Origin: Leptodontidium sp. MPI-SDFR-AT-0119
Lineage: Eukaryota > Ascomycota > Leotiomycetes > Helotiales > Leptodontidiaceae
DNA: 64,000 nucleotides
Assembly (NCBI GenBank): GCA_020726505.1
Contig: JAHLEZ010000001.1
Location: 1,612,001 to 1,676,000 of the forward strand
Direction: 5' to 3'
This document shows, piece by piece, positions 23,596-35,466 of the stretch; the stretch's first letter is position 1, and the number at the start of each line of letters is the position of its first letter. The notes below the pieces were generated by a model. The model did not search any database. It was given only the letters and a program-made list of their open reading frames with translations, and had not been told where the DNA came from. The position numbers were made by a program, and so were the translations under genes.

Positions 23596-24641
23596 ATGGA
23601 GGGAATATAATCTCTTTCTTATGCAAGACTGAATATGCAAATAGGATAAAAGGTCCAAAACCCTTGGCTTTGGCGATGAAGAGCATCCCAATGATGTGGA
23701 AGAGACTTAGGGAAGAATGAGGTTCTCTGGAAGGGATCAGATAAGCATTGAAAAACTCATAGATAATCAAAAAAAAACTCCTAAAGTCTCGAAGTTGACT
23801 TGGCTTTGACATTCAGGCGCTCGCTGGTGCCATGTTGACAAAATCTGATTATGAAGAGTCAAAGGGTACTTAGAGAAAGTTAGCAGCAATTCGAATTCGA
23901 ATTCATGCAAAACCAAATCCATGTCAGTTCAAGTTCATAGAAGTTTATTAATAAAAAAAATCAACGCTTTTATTTTGTCTATCGTACCTATCGTTTCATG
24001 TGCTGAGCGCTTAGAGATAATGCCACGCAGAGGCAAAATCTATGCGTAAAGTCCCAGCAGATCCATGCAAATCCATGCCATAACGTGTGTGCAAGAAGAA
24101 AAAAAGAGAACGAGATTCTATGTAGAGGGGGGTATCGCCGTAGTGCAATGCGCCATGAATGAATACAAGCCCGAGAAATCCCACTGGTGTGAACGCCATA
24201 AGGCAAAAGCCATGCTCATTGCCATGCTGTCCAAGTAGAAAACTCCTCCCAAGGTGTCGAATGACACCCCCAAATCCGTCGCAAAATTCATCGTGTGCTT
24301 TGCAGAAAAAGGAACGCAAATATGTGTGCCGGGGTATCGCCGTAATGCAATGCACCGTGAAAACAAGCCATGAGAAAGCCACTGATAAGAACGCGCCATG
24401 AGGTGGTTTCAACGTCGTCCAGTAGCTTCCTCCAATGTCTCCGATGCTGTCCCCAAAGTCATCGCAAAACTCCATGCCGAAGTATGTATCGTTTTGGTAG
24501 TAGCTGTAGTAAAAAAAGCCAATGTAAAGTAGCCGGCCAATAGGATGTTCCAAGGGCGAAACGCTCAATCACTCCAATGAGAACGATGAGATATGCTCTG
24601 GAAGAAGGTCGTGAGGTGACCGGCCAATGTGTCTGAGAAGA
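23596..24641. other. Convergent intergenic region with degenerate repeats
   Basis: This stretch lies between the 3' ends of the hemerythrin gene and the acidic nuclear-type gene. It includes the imperfect tandem repeats listed separately, an AATTCGAATTCGAATTC motif near 23889-23905, and A/T-rich flanks. The minus strand is open for 185 codons (24011-24568), but its first in-frame ATG lies well inside, so I do not call it a gene. Confidence 0.5.
24045..24490. repeat. Imperfect ~200-bp tandem repeat, 2+ copies
   Basis: The block GGGGTATCGCCGTA.TGCAATGC at 24129 recurs at 24332, a period of about 203 bp. Between them, similar landmarks occur in the same order: ACAAGCC, GAAA..CCACTG, GAACGC, a GTCCA.GTAG segment, CTCC.A..GT.TC, then CCCCAAA..C.TCGCAAAA. 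A third, more diverged partial copy precedes the first (CCCAGCAGATCCATGCAAATCCATGCC near 24053). Copies differ by many substitutions and small indels, so the duplication is old. Confidence 0.75.
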
Positions 24642-27265
24642 CTAAACCTCCTGTGGAGCCACCTGCGGAGGTGGGTGAGTGTAGCTCTTCATACCAAAAG
24701 CATTAGGAGCGATGCCAAGAACCTGCTTCAACTGAAGACTCTTGGTGGGATCGTAATAGACAATTCGGTGCTCTCTGTTGACAGTGCTATTCTCATGCAG
24801 CTCACCACGCTGAATAGCCAGGGAACAAAACATGGACAATGCTGGGTGAGAGCAGGCGAAATGGGCCCATTTCGTTCCCTTGTCGAAATACATGCGATGG
24901 CCCGAAAGGTATTCGCCGTTGGTGAAGCTTTCATGGTACCATGGTTCATCCTTCCGGAGACTGTTGTAGGCTCTGGCAAAGAAGCGAAGTTCATCCAGCG
25001 TATACTTGTCTGCATTATCGGGACTGACCTGAATAAAGTCGCAGATGGCCAGTCTGTACTGGTGGTTCAACTCAGCGGTAGGCTGGGGAAAAGGGGATGG
25101 CTTCTTTGCCTTTGCGGAAGAGGATGAGGCTGCCTTGACAGGAGTTCGCTTATGAGGGGTACGAATCAAACGCGAAGAGACTGACATCGAATGAGACTGC
25201 TTCGTCTTGACTGGAGTCTCAAATGCAGGATCTACTTTTTCCTCGTCGTCATCGTCACCTTCTTCATCATCCTCGTTGTCATGCTCATACTTGACGACAT
25301 TCGGTGTGCGACGCTTGGTGGCGGATTGTCGTTGGCCTGAGGCGCTTCTCTTGCTTGGAGTAACTACCATCTGCTCATCATCCTCCTGCTTTACGACGAC
25401 CGGGAGATCACCCGAGCTGACACCAGCATTAATGGCAAGACGTCCAAGCTTATTCTGCTTGTCGCGCTCCGCATTGATCTTCTTGTTGTTTAATTTCATC
25501 TATAAAAGGGTTAGAAATTGTCTTCCAAGTCTGATAAGTATGTGCTTACCTTGAATTGCGCGTGTGGGGCATCAACAAGACGGTCAACGTAAGAAGGATC
25601 AAGGACTTGCTTGCACACAGCCTTAGAGCTCTGGAGGAGTATTAGCTAGTATCAAGAATCATTGAAAAGGGAATTAAATTACCTGGCAGGCCTCAATGAT
25701 GGCTGTCCATCGGGACTTGAATGTGGGATGATCTACTTTCCCTTCGTGCTTGGCGCCGTGATGGGCTTGAACAAGTGTAACACCTCTTGAAGCCTGTTTG
25801 CACTTTCTCTGTGATATTTTGTCAATAAAATTTCCCCAAACAAAAACATCAAATCACTTACCAAGACTTCCCAACAAGCAAATTCTACCTCCGTAGAGGG
25901 GTAGAAGTCGTCGTCAAGGCGACGTGCGGCTTGAGCCTTTCGGCCATCCTGGGCGGGCTTGTCAACAATGCCTTCAGTGTTCATGATTGCATTGTAGAGA
26001 CTGTCAATGCACTCAAGATTTTCCTCGTCCGTGTGTGGATAGGCTTTCTTGCGACTCATCTTGTTGAGTATCTTTTCGACATTGTTGTCGCGATCTGCTA
26101 CCAACTTCGTGAACTCGGCCTCAGTCATAATGGTTGGCTTGAACTTGGGGATATTGTACTTTGGGCCAGAACTAGAGTTGCTTGACGCAAAGCGTGAATT
26201 AGAGGCTCTACCGATTCGGGCATCGTCACCACTTTCTTCATCCTGGTAGGAGATGTCTCCATTCTCACCATCGTTCTCTTCTTCATAGTCCACACCGTAA
26301 TCTGGGTGCATTGGGTGGAGCTCGGCTCTGCGAGCAAGATCATTTTGGTTCCAGTTACTCATGTCGAAGGCCTGCTCTCCAGCGTCTAAACCAAATGAAT
26401 TTTCCCGCTTCATCATCTGCTCGTTTCTGAAGGCTTGGCTTGGATTGCTACGTCTGCCCGACAGCTGGTCCCGCCCCTGGAGTTCGCCAACACCGTACTC
26501 TCCTCGGGGATTGAACGTAAAATCCTCAAAGCCTGCGCCAAGACCAAGACCGTCGCCACTTGATCTATAAGATTGGGTTTGGACAGGGAAGTGGGGTCCG
26601 CCTTGGTAATTTCGGGGGATGGAAGCCAGGCTCATGTTCGTGGTATTCAACATGCCCCGAGGACCATTGGTGTTCTGGTGGTTCTCAAACGCCATGTCGT
26701 TGATGTCTTGCAAGTCTAGCATAGAATGTCCATCGGCATTGTTGTATGCGGACTTACCATGGCCCATGGTAGGCGCGAAGTGAAGTTGAGCCATGTTGTG
26801 CGTGAAGGAGTTTGGTTGTTGAGGTCTAAGACTACTGGAGCCATTGTTCTTGTGGTTAGGAACATCGTGCTTCAAGTGTTGACTAGGGGTAAATGGACCG
26901 TTGCCGCTGCTTGAGATGACAGATGAATTGTAATTCAGGCCCTGGGGAGAGGTGAACGAGGTGTTGCCATTGCTAGCCAATTGGCGCTTCATAGGGGGAC
27001 CTGGGGTACGAGGAACGAAGCTGGATTGCACGTTGCCCATGTATCCTGAAGTTTCATTGTTGGCATAGCCACCAACAGGATGTTGAGCCATGTTTTCGCT
27101 GCTGTGACCTGGTAGGAGGTTGCTGCTGCTATCATTGCTGCCTGCGCCAACCATGGAAGGATCAATCTCTTGGCCGGCCTGGCTGGAGTCGTAATAAAGG
27201 TGGGAATCAGCAGCAGGGTGCTGGTCTGCGAGGTCATCCTGACCATGGGATTCGGGATTCGACAT
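24642..27265 (-). CDS. Large acidic, probably nuclear protein of unknown function
   Basis: Four exons, complement(24642-25499, 25550-25630, 25683-25808, 25862-27265), give 822 aa; the introns are 49, 52 and 53 nt and keep phase. I do not recognise a named family. The N-terminal half is low-complexity, rich in Asn, Ser, Gly and Gln. A conserved-looking central helical region runs from about residue 380 (MTEAEFTKLVADRDNN) through FACWEVLRKCKQASRGV and TFKSRWTAIIEAC to YVDRLVDAPHAQFK. Next come acidic runs (EDDEEGDDDDEEK) among basic stretches with SKRSASGQ and TKRRTPN, then a second folded-looking C-terminal part (LNHQYRLAICDFIQV, WYHESFTNGEYLSGHRMYFD). The acidic/basic mix suggests a nuclear chromatin or transcription role, but that is inference. 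Its leader is long and repetitive. Confidence 0.85.
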
Positions 27266-29400
27266 TATGACTACTGGAAGAAGGCGTTAGCTTTGTGCCA
27301 TGTCCTGTGCTAGGGGATAGATAGTAGGTGGCTTGGGTAGGAGGCAAGTGGAGTTGCAAGGGGTGTATGATTGATTATGCTGGCTGAGATACTGAATGTA
27401 TGGCAGTGAGTGACTACTCATTTCTTCTTTATTTGAATGCTAAGATAGAACTTCGATGGGAAGAGGATGGAATTGCGATGTATAAATACTTCTAGCTATC
27501 CGAATGTGATTCGACCCTATCTGAAATGTCATTGGGTTGGAGAATAAATGTTATTGAAGGAAGAACATATATTGAGAAGGAATCGTATCTAAAAGCATAA
27601 CATGTTACTTGGACTTGGAGATAAAAGAAGCTATTGATACTTGGAAGTCTAAAAAGAAAAGGAGCATGAAATGCTAAGCGAAACAGTAGCAGTGACTGGC
27701 GTCATGACAAGTGGAGTGAATTGCCTTCGCTCTCATATCGACTTCCGTGTTCAATTTGAGAAATCAAATTCCTGAAGCTGAACTCCAGAAACTCGAATTG
27801 ACGTTGAAGTGAATAGGCTGAGCCAATCTAACAACTCGAATGTGGAGCGACAGGAGCAGGGAGGGATAAGAATGAACAACCGAACACGATTGAGAGGAAG
27901 GAAAATATAGAAGTTGTACTTGAAATCAGATGTGGGATCCATTGAAAACGCGCTTCGTACCAGTAGAGTCCTCAATAGTGCAGGGTATAAGCGTGTAAGT
28001 ATGTTGAGAGGATGGTGGGTAGTCAAAGGAGTATGGAGGTAGGTTGAATGTAGGTAGGAGAACAAGAAGAAAGAGGAATAGTGTGGTAAGACGATGTTGG
28101 ATAGTTAAGGGAATAAGGAGGTAAGTTGGAGGTGGGCTCGAGGAGAAGAAGGAAATGGGATGGTATGTTAGAAGGGGGGCCGGTGGTGGAGGAGAAAGGA
28201 GCGGTGTTGGAAGGAAGCTGGAGGAAAGAAGGAGGAGGGATGGAGAAAGGAAGAAGGCATTGTATTTGTGGAGAACTGTAGGGCAGAATAAAAATGTGAG
28301 TGTGGGTGAATGGGAAGAGATACTATGGCTACACACCGCACTCGCGTACTCGAACCAAAAAAAAAAGAGGAATTTGAAGAGAGTGCTCTTGGCGAAAGTG
28401 AGTGGATGAAGAACTGGGCTCGACATAGATGTTGCATGTAAAACAATGGCACTGCCAGTTGACTTTGCTGCTCCCAATGATCTTCTGTAGTTTCCCAAGT
28501 AGAATGAAGAAAGATGAGGTCGCTTGCTTGCAATATTGACAAGATGTCGAGAGCGACAGAGCTGAAAAAGGAGAATTCGAAATCTGCTAATTAAGCATGG
28601 AACTGAAAATGCCTTCCTCTCCGCTATATATGTGTGTGATATGTAGAATGAAAGTATTTCTCCAACTCTGGTACGTACCTGTATTGTTGTCGTAAATAGG
28701 TGGTCTTGCGCGGGTGTCTGAGTGTCTTGGATAGTTTGTTGATATTCTGGGAAACAGACAAAGCAGAGACTAGGATGCTGGACGTAGCTCAAGTCGCAGG
28801 TAACGGTATGATCGATATGGAAGGAGTGTGCTGAGGATAGAGGCTCGAGCTGGGGTTGGAGGTTGAAGTCGAACTCGAAGTGGAGGTTGAGGTGGGGAGT
28901 TGAAGAAGGATGGAGGTCGAAGGTGGAAGGGGGGCGATAAGGCTTTTGTATGCGGGAGTAGAGCACGAGGCTGTGGTTTTCGAGGAAGAGAACCTAGGTA
29001 GGTAGTTAGGCACAATAACGTGACTCGCTTCGACTAGCGCAGTTGGAGAGTCAACACGGGTGAATTTCGAAGTTAAGGTGACAATCGAGTTGAAGAAGGG
29101 AGAGGACGAGGCTAAAACTTCCGAAGGCGCCGCAAAGCTTGAGGGACGCGGGTGTCTCGATCCAATGTTGATGCAGACTCGATGATATTCCAAGGGAAGT
29201 CAACAGAGTTGGAGATGGATGAAGAATTGAGGTTGAAGAAAAATAGAGGCTGAACGAGGGTGGAAATGGGCGATGGGCTTTTTGTCGAGGAGGGTGGAGA
29301 TGAGACTGGGATTCCCTAAAGAGCGATAGCCCAAATAGGATAGGCACTCTCCCGCGTAGAAATGTCGAGAGACGCCCCGCGTGGACGTAGAAGGACCACT
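27266..29400. other. Long purine-rich leader/promoter region of the acidic-protein gene
   Basis: On the minus (sense) strand this is a C/T-rich region with many short frames, consistent with a long 5' leader and promoter. A 346-codon minus frame at 27926-28966 consists mostly of Ser, Pro, Leu, Phe and Thr, as expected when any pyrimidine-rich DNA is translated, and is not called as a gene. It includes an imperfect direct duplication at 28001-28167. Confidence 0.5.
28001..28167. repeat. Imperfect direct duplication, ~80-90 bp
   Basis: Copy A (28001-28088) and copy B (28094-28167) share, in order, ATGTTG, AGT.AA.GGA.TA.GGAGGTA.GTTG, GTAGG or GTGGG, GGAGAA.AAGAA, and a TGG..ATGGTA-like end. The copies are diverged and B lacks about ten bases. 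Confidence 0.6.
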
Positions 29401-30594
29401 TGCAATGCCTCCTAATGAGCCCTATATGGCAGAGTAAACAACGGGTCCCTTCCCCTCAAAGCTCGAACCTGGGGTAGATAATGCTCGTGGCCCCCTCAAT
29501 TCTCTCGTTGTGCCAAGAGATTCAAGGTCGCCGATCTAGCACTCAAATGAATGCGGCAAATTTGTAAAGGCAAAACTTATCGAGGTTTCCTTTTCCAGTC
29601 CAGATGTGGCTGGGTTCTCCTTCGTGACCCACGGCAGTACTTTCCACCCGCTAACTCCCTATCACAAGTAGGCTGACTGATGGACTGGCAGAGACATCCC
29701 TGGAATCTTCAAGGCTTAAAATCCCTCCGCTTTTCTGCTGAGCTTCAAGGAAATTCCAAGTGCTCCGTCCTTGAAAGAGGATATTTGGACGTGGGTGACA
29801 AGGATGTTGCATAAGCGAACTCTTGCCCACCGGAGGATTTTGGTTACGGTCCTGATCGTTGCGAGTGTATGATATCGACGGGTAACTCTGTAGATCATCG
29901 AACGTAACAAGGTGAGATTGGGAACAGCTATCTGCTCTCTTCGTCTGCCATTTACAGCTTTGAGGTCGTGCCAAAAGTGTCTTGCATTCGCCAAGACCCT
30001 CCAACTAGCATCTTCTTCAAATCTGCTTCCCGAAGCAGCATCCTTAACTTGCAAAATGACAGTAACTGAGTTCCAGAAGCTCCAAAACCCAGCTTATTTG
30101 CTATCAGGATGGAATAATAGCTGGGTAAGATACTGGTGGGACTCATAAGCACATCTTTTGCTATTCGCTTTTTGGGCAGGAGCTATAGAGTGCTAAAGAC
30201 TGAAGCGGGTCGAAAATGAAGGACGAAAGTGAGGGCTGGAGTATTGTTGCAAAATCTTTATAAATATAGCTTGCAGTGATCAAACGGCTACGTGTTCTCT
30301 TTCTTCACTCTCGTGTTGTATTGACTTTGTCAGCTGAAAATTCTGCCCTCCATTCCTTTGAACTCCAAAGCCGATACGTGAAAGATTATTTTTTCTGGCA
30401 ATCACTAGAAAGACCATTTCAATCTATTGACTTGAAACTTTCTATAGATGGAAGCTTCATTGCGCGAAGACTGAGGGTTATTCAATAAACTTTACAAAAA
30501 GCTGACGGATGGCTGAACCACAACATGGTCCAACCTTGATGAAAATCTGTGCAAATTCACATTTCAACGCGGTACAGGAAGCAGCAAGTGTTCC

Positions 30595-30615
30595 AAAAAA
30601 AAAAAAAAAAAAAAA
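30595..30615 (+). repeat. Poly-A tract, 21 nt
   Basis: Twenty-one consecutive A residues inside gene-empty sequence. It could be the tail of an old retroposed transcript, but no target-site duplication was recognised around it, so simple slippage is as likely. Confidence 0.9.
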
Positions 30616-31146
30616 GTCAAATATCGTTCGTACGCAGTCATCAAATATATTCAAGAATGGGAAACAATTTCGAAGTTAAGGAAAATCATTGCAAGCAAAT
30701 CTGCGCACACCAGCGAATCTTTGGGAAATAATATTGAAGCCCGCTCGGGAATGGTGTTTGTGGACATAATCTTCGCATAGTCTGATGCTTCTTAATAAGT
30801 CAGGGGAGTTCCAAATATCCTGTAATTTGAGTAATAGAGTTAGCAATAGGGTGTCTAAGGAGCTGCGAGGATAGTATGCGTGACTTGAACGTTATGATTT
30901 GACCGGTCAAAGAAACGTACGACGACCTTCCTGGGTGTTGTCAATCCAAGCTGTTTGAGGTATTAGTCTGTGGTGATCGTTGTTATGATAAGGGATATTC
31001 AAAGAATTAGGTGAAACCACGTCTGAGGAGAATCAAAGGCTCTGATTAAGGACCTGATTAGCTCGTCCACCAATGTCTCAGCGCAAGTGGATTCCCCCAA
31101 ATAAACCAATATCTTTATGTATTATGACGAAGACCAGGGTCGCTGA

Positions 31147-31530
31147 TTGTGCTCGACTCGACAGCGCGGATCCGGGGATGGGTTTTATTATATGGAGTTC
31201 AGCAAGCTTCGGAGAAGATTCCAGAGAAATCGGAAGTGGCCCTCTCCAGGAGAGCAGTATATTGGTCATGGTTTAGGACGCATTGTAAGGCAGATTGAGG
31301 GTTTCTTGAGGACGGTTCGGGGTAGATCTGACGAGTGGTGTCATTGGACAGAGGATGGTTGCGACGTGCTATTGAGACTCAGATACTATCTTGAGACAGC
31401 GTTGGGTAATCTAGAAAGCCAGTCAGATTCAATAACAAAGAAGAGTAGCAATGGAAAGAGGACCAGATATAATACTGATGATACGACAAGTCCGGGGAGC
31501 CGTAGAGATCGGCTGCAGTTTGGTTTTTGA
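31147..31530 (+). other. Possible coding fragment, unassigned
   Basis: An open frame of 127 codons without an ATG at its start. Its second half (VRQIEGFLRTVRGRSDEW, LLRLRYYLETALGNLESQ) has an amphipathic helical pattern and charged composition unlike neighbouring noncoding frames. No start, promoter or upstream exon could be fixed. It could be a relic exon or chance. Confidence 0.2.
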
Positions 31531-34109
31531 AACTCTCCAGTCCAGGTCCAAGTGAAGGATTGGGTGATGGCTAGTCATTGCTGGAAGATACATCAAGGCC
31601 GCTAATTGTTTAATGCGCTCTGATTGGAGAGTCCTCGACCTTCCATCCTCGTGGTATACTGGTTATCGTTGATGTTGGATGCAAGTCGCACAACGCACCC
31701 CGGATGCCGAATACTGCTGTCAAAGAAAGATCTCATTGGATACCGCTGTCTTCAAGTGGAGGCAGTTGATGATAGGGTACCTTTCGACGTCAATTTAAAG
31801 TCACTCATTGAAAGTTGAGGCTCCATGATGTGATTCGAGCTAGAAGTGAAGAACTACGCTCATTGTGGCTTCATTCAACCAACCTATGGTCTCGACGAGT
31901 CGGTGGTTAGTTAACAAACGCTACTTGTCTCACAGGAATAGGGCAGTCTTGACTTACTGCTTGAATTGATTTTGAGAGTGCTCTCTTGATCCTTCGAGGT
32001 ACTTGTAAGGCTCTTAGGGTAGCACTCAAAGGCAGGTTTAACGAGTGACTGTTTGAGAACGTCGGCAGGTACCAAGAATGTCTTTGGCGTCAATTAGTTG
32101 CGAGGGATCCCATGAAAGTACGCCCATGAGTCTTTCAGCAGTGTAGCTCAATTAGAACCTCAATCGGCAGGGCGGTCGATAATCTGTATGCGTCAGTGGT
32201 TGTTCCAAAGGCTGGACAGCCACCTAGTATAAATCTAACGCATGATCTGGCCTTTATATGGATAGAAGAAGAGACTCACAATGCGACTGAGCTAGCATTT
32301 GAGATAATCAGGCATTCGTGCTGTTGGAGCGATCCTTTAAATGATTCTTCCAGGCTGCCGACGAGCTGAGGGGTAGGTGTTGGGTAGAACAAGCTCAAAG
32401 AGGTCTAGGTAGCCACTGGAGAGGCTATCAAAGATATTCAAAAGGTTTCGAACATAAAGGGAAGTATTGTGAGGGCTGGGATGAGGTGTATGAAGGTCAA
32501 TTGCAAAGGAGAAATGGAGGAGTGGAGGAGCAAGACACTATTCCTTCTGAAGCGGCTACTTTAGCACCGCTCCCTTGGCGTGCCTGCCGAGGACGCACTC
32601 AAGGCAGTCCCAAATAGTACCACGGTGAATGAACAGACCTTTGAGAGGATCTATCATCATTGCTCTTACAGTCTTCGCCCTGTTCTATAGATTCACAGGC
32701 GTGTTTAGTCGTGTTTAGGCTACTGTAAGATGGAAGGCCTTTGTATCTCCTACAACGCATCAGCTTGCTAACATAAAAAGCACTGTGAAGTAAGAACACA
32801 GAGATCGTAGCTTAGTCTTCGAAGTATGAGTGGACTGTACTGCTAGAAGATAAGCAAGTCTCCATTAACCTCCCCAGCGATTTGCCCTGTTAGGCGCTTA
32901 GATTCTGGAATAGGTTCCTTTCTGATTTAGGGAACAGAGCATTGCTAAAAGAGTAATCACATACCTAATCCTCTTTCCAAACTATGTCATTGTATTAAAT
33001 ACTATTAGGAATTCGAAGTATTCCTGACAGCTTGTCCTGGGATACACAAAGCATTTCGCCAAACAGGTATAATAATAGTCATTGGGATATTCACGGAGAA
33101 ACCTACCTAAAAGGTTAGAAGGAGATGAGAAACCATTTTAAAGTATAGTCAGTCTTGGGGACATTGCTGTTGCAGCTGAATGCCTCTTTGAGATGAATAA
33201 CTCCCTTATTCGCTTCGTCATTCCCAGCCTCCATCTAGGTGAAAGGGAAAGCCTTTGAGAAACCACTTAGGAAGTAATGACCATTGAACTCTTTCTCATC
33301 TAGGAAGTCTGGTATTGTTTGTACTGTCACTTACTTAAACTTATCTTAGCTTTTCGAGGATCAAAGGGGATGGAATAGATAGGTAGGCAGCTCACTATTT
33401 TGATAATTCGCTTTCTCCGTTTATAAAGCGGCCCATTAAAACTAGCTCTTGAGCAAAGAAGCATTAAAAATTTGCTTACGAGCATGTGAATGTGCTGATA
33501 GTGAACGTTGTAGGATGTCATCTTGTCTAGATTCCATGGCTCTCTTCTCTAGGACCTGCTGGTTGAAACACCGAGAAAAAAAAGTCCCCTATCCTTAAAG
33601 AGCAGAATCCAGTATCAATTAGATGAATGTATTGCATCGGACAGAATCAGTTTTTACGTGTACTTGCAGATATGTTAGCTATGTATACACCGGTGAAGAT
33701 GAGTGGGCGTTACCATTCTTGTTTACCAGTTGGGAAGCCTCAAAGCCTGCAGCACTTTCCAGCCCCAAGGGTTTTTGAAACATTATAGAAAGCTAGTAAT
33801 CATTGGAAGGCTCTGTCAAGCTTGGTAATATCCAGACCAGTTCCTATAGTTATTGACAGCCCTAAAAGTCACGAGAGAATGGATTGAAATCAAGCAAAGC
33901 ACATTTGAAGAAGCCAAAACCACAGCCTGCTGCCTTCAGCACGCCACATCATCATGAGGGTCAAAATTTCAAAGAAGATGATGCAAAGAACAAAGTTGAT
34001 ATGAAGAAATATGACGTTTTGTGACCATTTGCCAGTTACCTAAAGAGCCAGACTCCTCGCCCCTTTTATCTTGATGCATCCGAACGCCATTAGAGAAACT
34101 ACACCAGAT

Positions 34110-35231
34110 TTACCATCCTCCACCACCACCACCACCCCTCCGGCCACCACGTCCTCTACCAAAGTTGCCTCCACGGTTCCTGTTGTCTCCGGAATTGGCC
34201 ATACCCTGATCATAGCCATATTGATTCTGACCTTGACCGAATCCTTGACCCCCAAAGCCCTGCCCACCTTGAGCTCCCGCTCCAGCACCGCCTTGACCGA
34301 ACATAGCAGGGTCCATTTGACTTGGATCCATCCCTGCACCCATCATCTGCTGCATCTGTTGAAGCATTTCTGGTGTCATTCCCTCCATTCCTGGCATAGC
34401 TCCTCCTGCGGCTCCTGGTATCATTCCTGGCATCACTCCCATGGACATCATCGTATTCATGTCATCCATCATCTTCTTCTGGTTTGCAGCCATCTTCTCC
34501 GGGCTGAACTCACTCCTCATGGAGTCCTGTTTGCTTGCGTAAAGAGCCCATGTGAATTCATCGAAACCGTAGTTGAAGTAATCACTAATGTCTGTTCCTG
34601 GCTTGCGCCATGGTTTGTCGTTCTCGGGCAGGTCTGGAGAATTAGCAATGAACTACAACTGAGACCTGTCCAAGCATACCTTCATCAATGTTAACTTGAG
34701 TGATCGGCTTTCCAGCAGGTTCGTATATGGGCTTCGCATTAACGTCAATCTTCGAGGTTGATATTCCTGGCAGATCCGCACCAGAAACCTGCGGGGTACC
34801 CTTCGTTGTTTCCTTTTCCTTCTTGACCACAGCAGGCTTCGCAACAACTTCATTCGCAGTGGTTCTTTGGGAGATATTCCGGATCTCGTTGTATTTTGGT
34901 TGGCTATATCTGAATCAGCTCTGTTTGACTGTATGAAGTGGAAAGGCTCACGATGGAGGGGCAGCTTTCGTTCCATCCTTCCGCTCAGTAATGATATCTA
35001 TGTCCTAAGCCAATGGTCAATAAATATCTATCTTGTTCTCTGGTCTGTGCATACTGAATCACTGTCCTCTGACTCTGCCTCGTCTTCCTCCTCGCCCTCC
35101 TCTAGGTCCTCATCCTCTTGTTCTGGCTTGGCATCTTTGGGAGGGGCTGCTTTTGCCGTCTCGGGTTGTTCTGTAGTCTCCTCTGCACCTTCCTCGGGCG
35201 CGTAAAAGTCGTCATCTTCATCGACGTCCAT
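34110..35231 (-). CDS. FIP1: Pre-mRNA polyadenylation factor Fip1
   Basis: Four exons, complement(34110-34633, 34680-34909, 34952-35004, 35055-35231), give 327 aa; introns of 46, 42 and 50 nt are GT-AG and phase-consistent. The N-terminus is strongly acidic ([20 protein letters not shown] onward), as in yeast Fip1, where it contacts poly(A) polymerase. The diagnostic Fip1 motif follows: [20 protein letters not shown], then [16 protein letters not shown]. The C-terminal half is Met/Gly/Gln-rich and ends in an RGG-like tail ([16 protein letters not shown]), suited to RNA binding. Fip1 is a subunit of the cleavage and polyadenylation factor in the nucleus. The gene diverges from NUP49 with 235 bp between start codons. 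Confidence 0.93.
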
Positions 35232-35466
35232 ATTGGCGAATTTGTATTTATGTTGTTGTAAGAGAAGCTTCGGGGACTCGATTTGACGTTGTTGCTGCAA
35301 GGGACAGTACTACTCGGAGCTTGGTCGCTTACAGTAGCGCAGCTTCAAATATTTTGGCCGCGCCGCGTCTCCAGAATCTCAGGTTACAGGCTGTCGCATT
35401 CCATACCAGCTGCAGGACGTGTCACAGCCCTGATTTGATCCTTCTGGAAGGCGCGCGTGGATAACA
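35232..35466. promoter_or_regulatory. Divergent promoter, FIP1 / NUP49
   Basis: A 235-bp interval between two divergent starts. It contains GC-rich segments (GGCCGCGCCGCG) and no obvious TATA box, as is common for housekeeping pairs. Confidence 0.5.

Larger units (their letters stand above)
29401..34109. other. 4.7-kb gene-empty region
   Basis: I find no convincing gene. The region is A/T-richer than its surroundings, with many short frames broken on both strands. A 21-A tract lies at 30595-30615. One 127-codon frame (31147-31530) has a partly protein-like tail and is listed separately. A tRNA-like fragment near 32145-32210 fails structural checks. The last few hundred bases are the 3' flank of FIP1. 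Confidence 0.5.

Noticed and set aside
27926..28966. 346-codon minus-strand open frame
   Set aside because: Composition is almost entirely Ser, Pro, Leu, Phe and Thr from a pyrimidine-rich strand, no ATG-led domain or motif, and overlapping frames are also open; better explained as the leader of the gene at 27265.
30595..30615. Poly-A tract as evidence of a retrotransposon insertion
   Set aside because: No target-site duplication or upstream reverse-transcriptase-like frame was found, so slippage is enough to explain it.
32145..32210. tRNA-like sequence with GTAGCTCAAT and a GGTTGTTCC segment
   Set aside because: The D-arm-like part contains a duplicated CTCAAT insertion, no anticodon stem of five pairs can be formed, and the T-loop lacks TTCRA. 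At most a relic.
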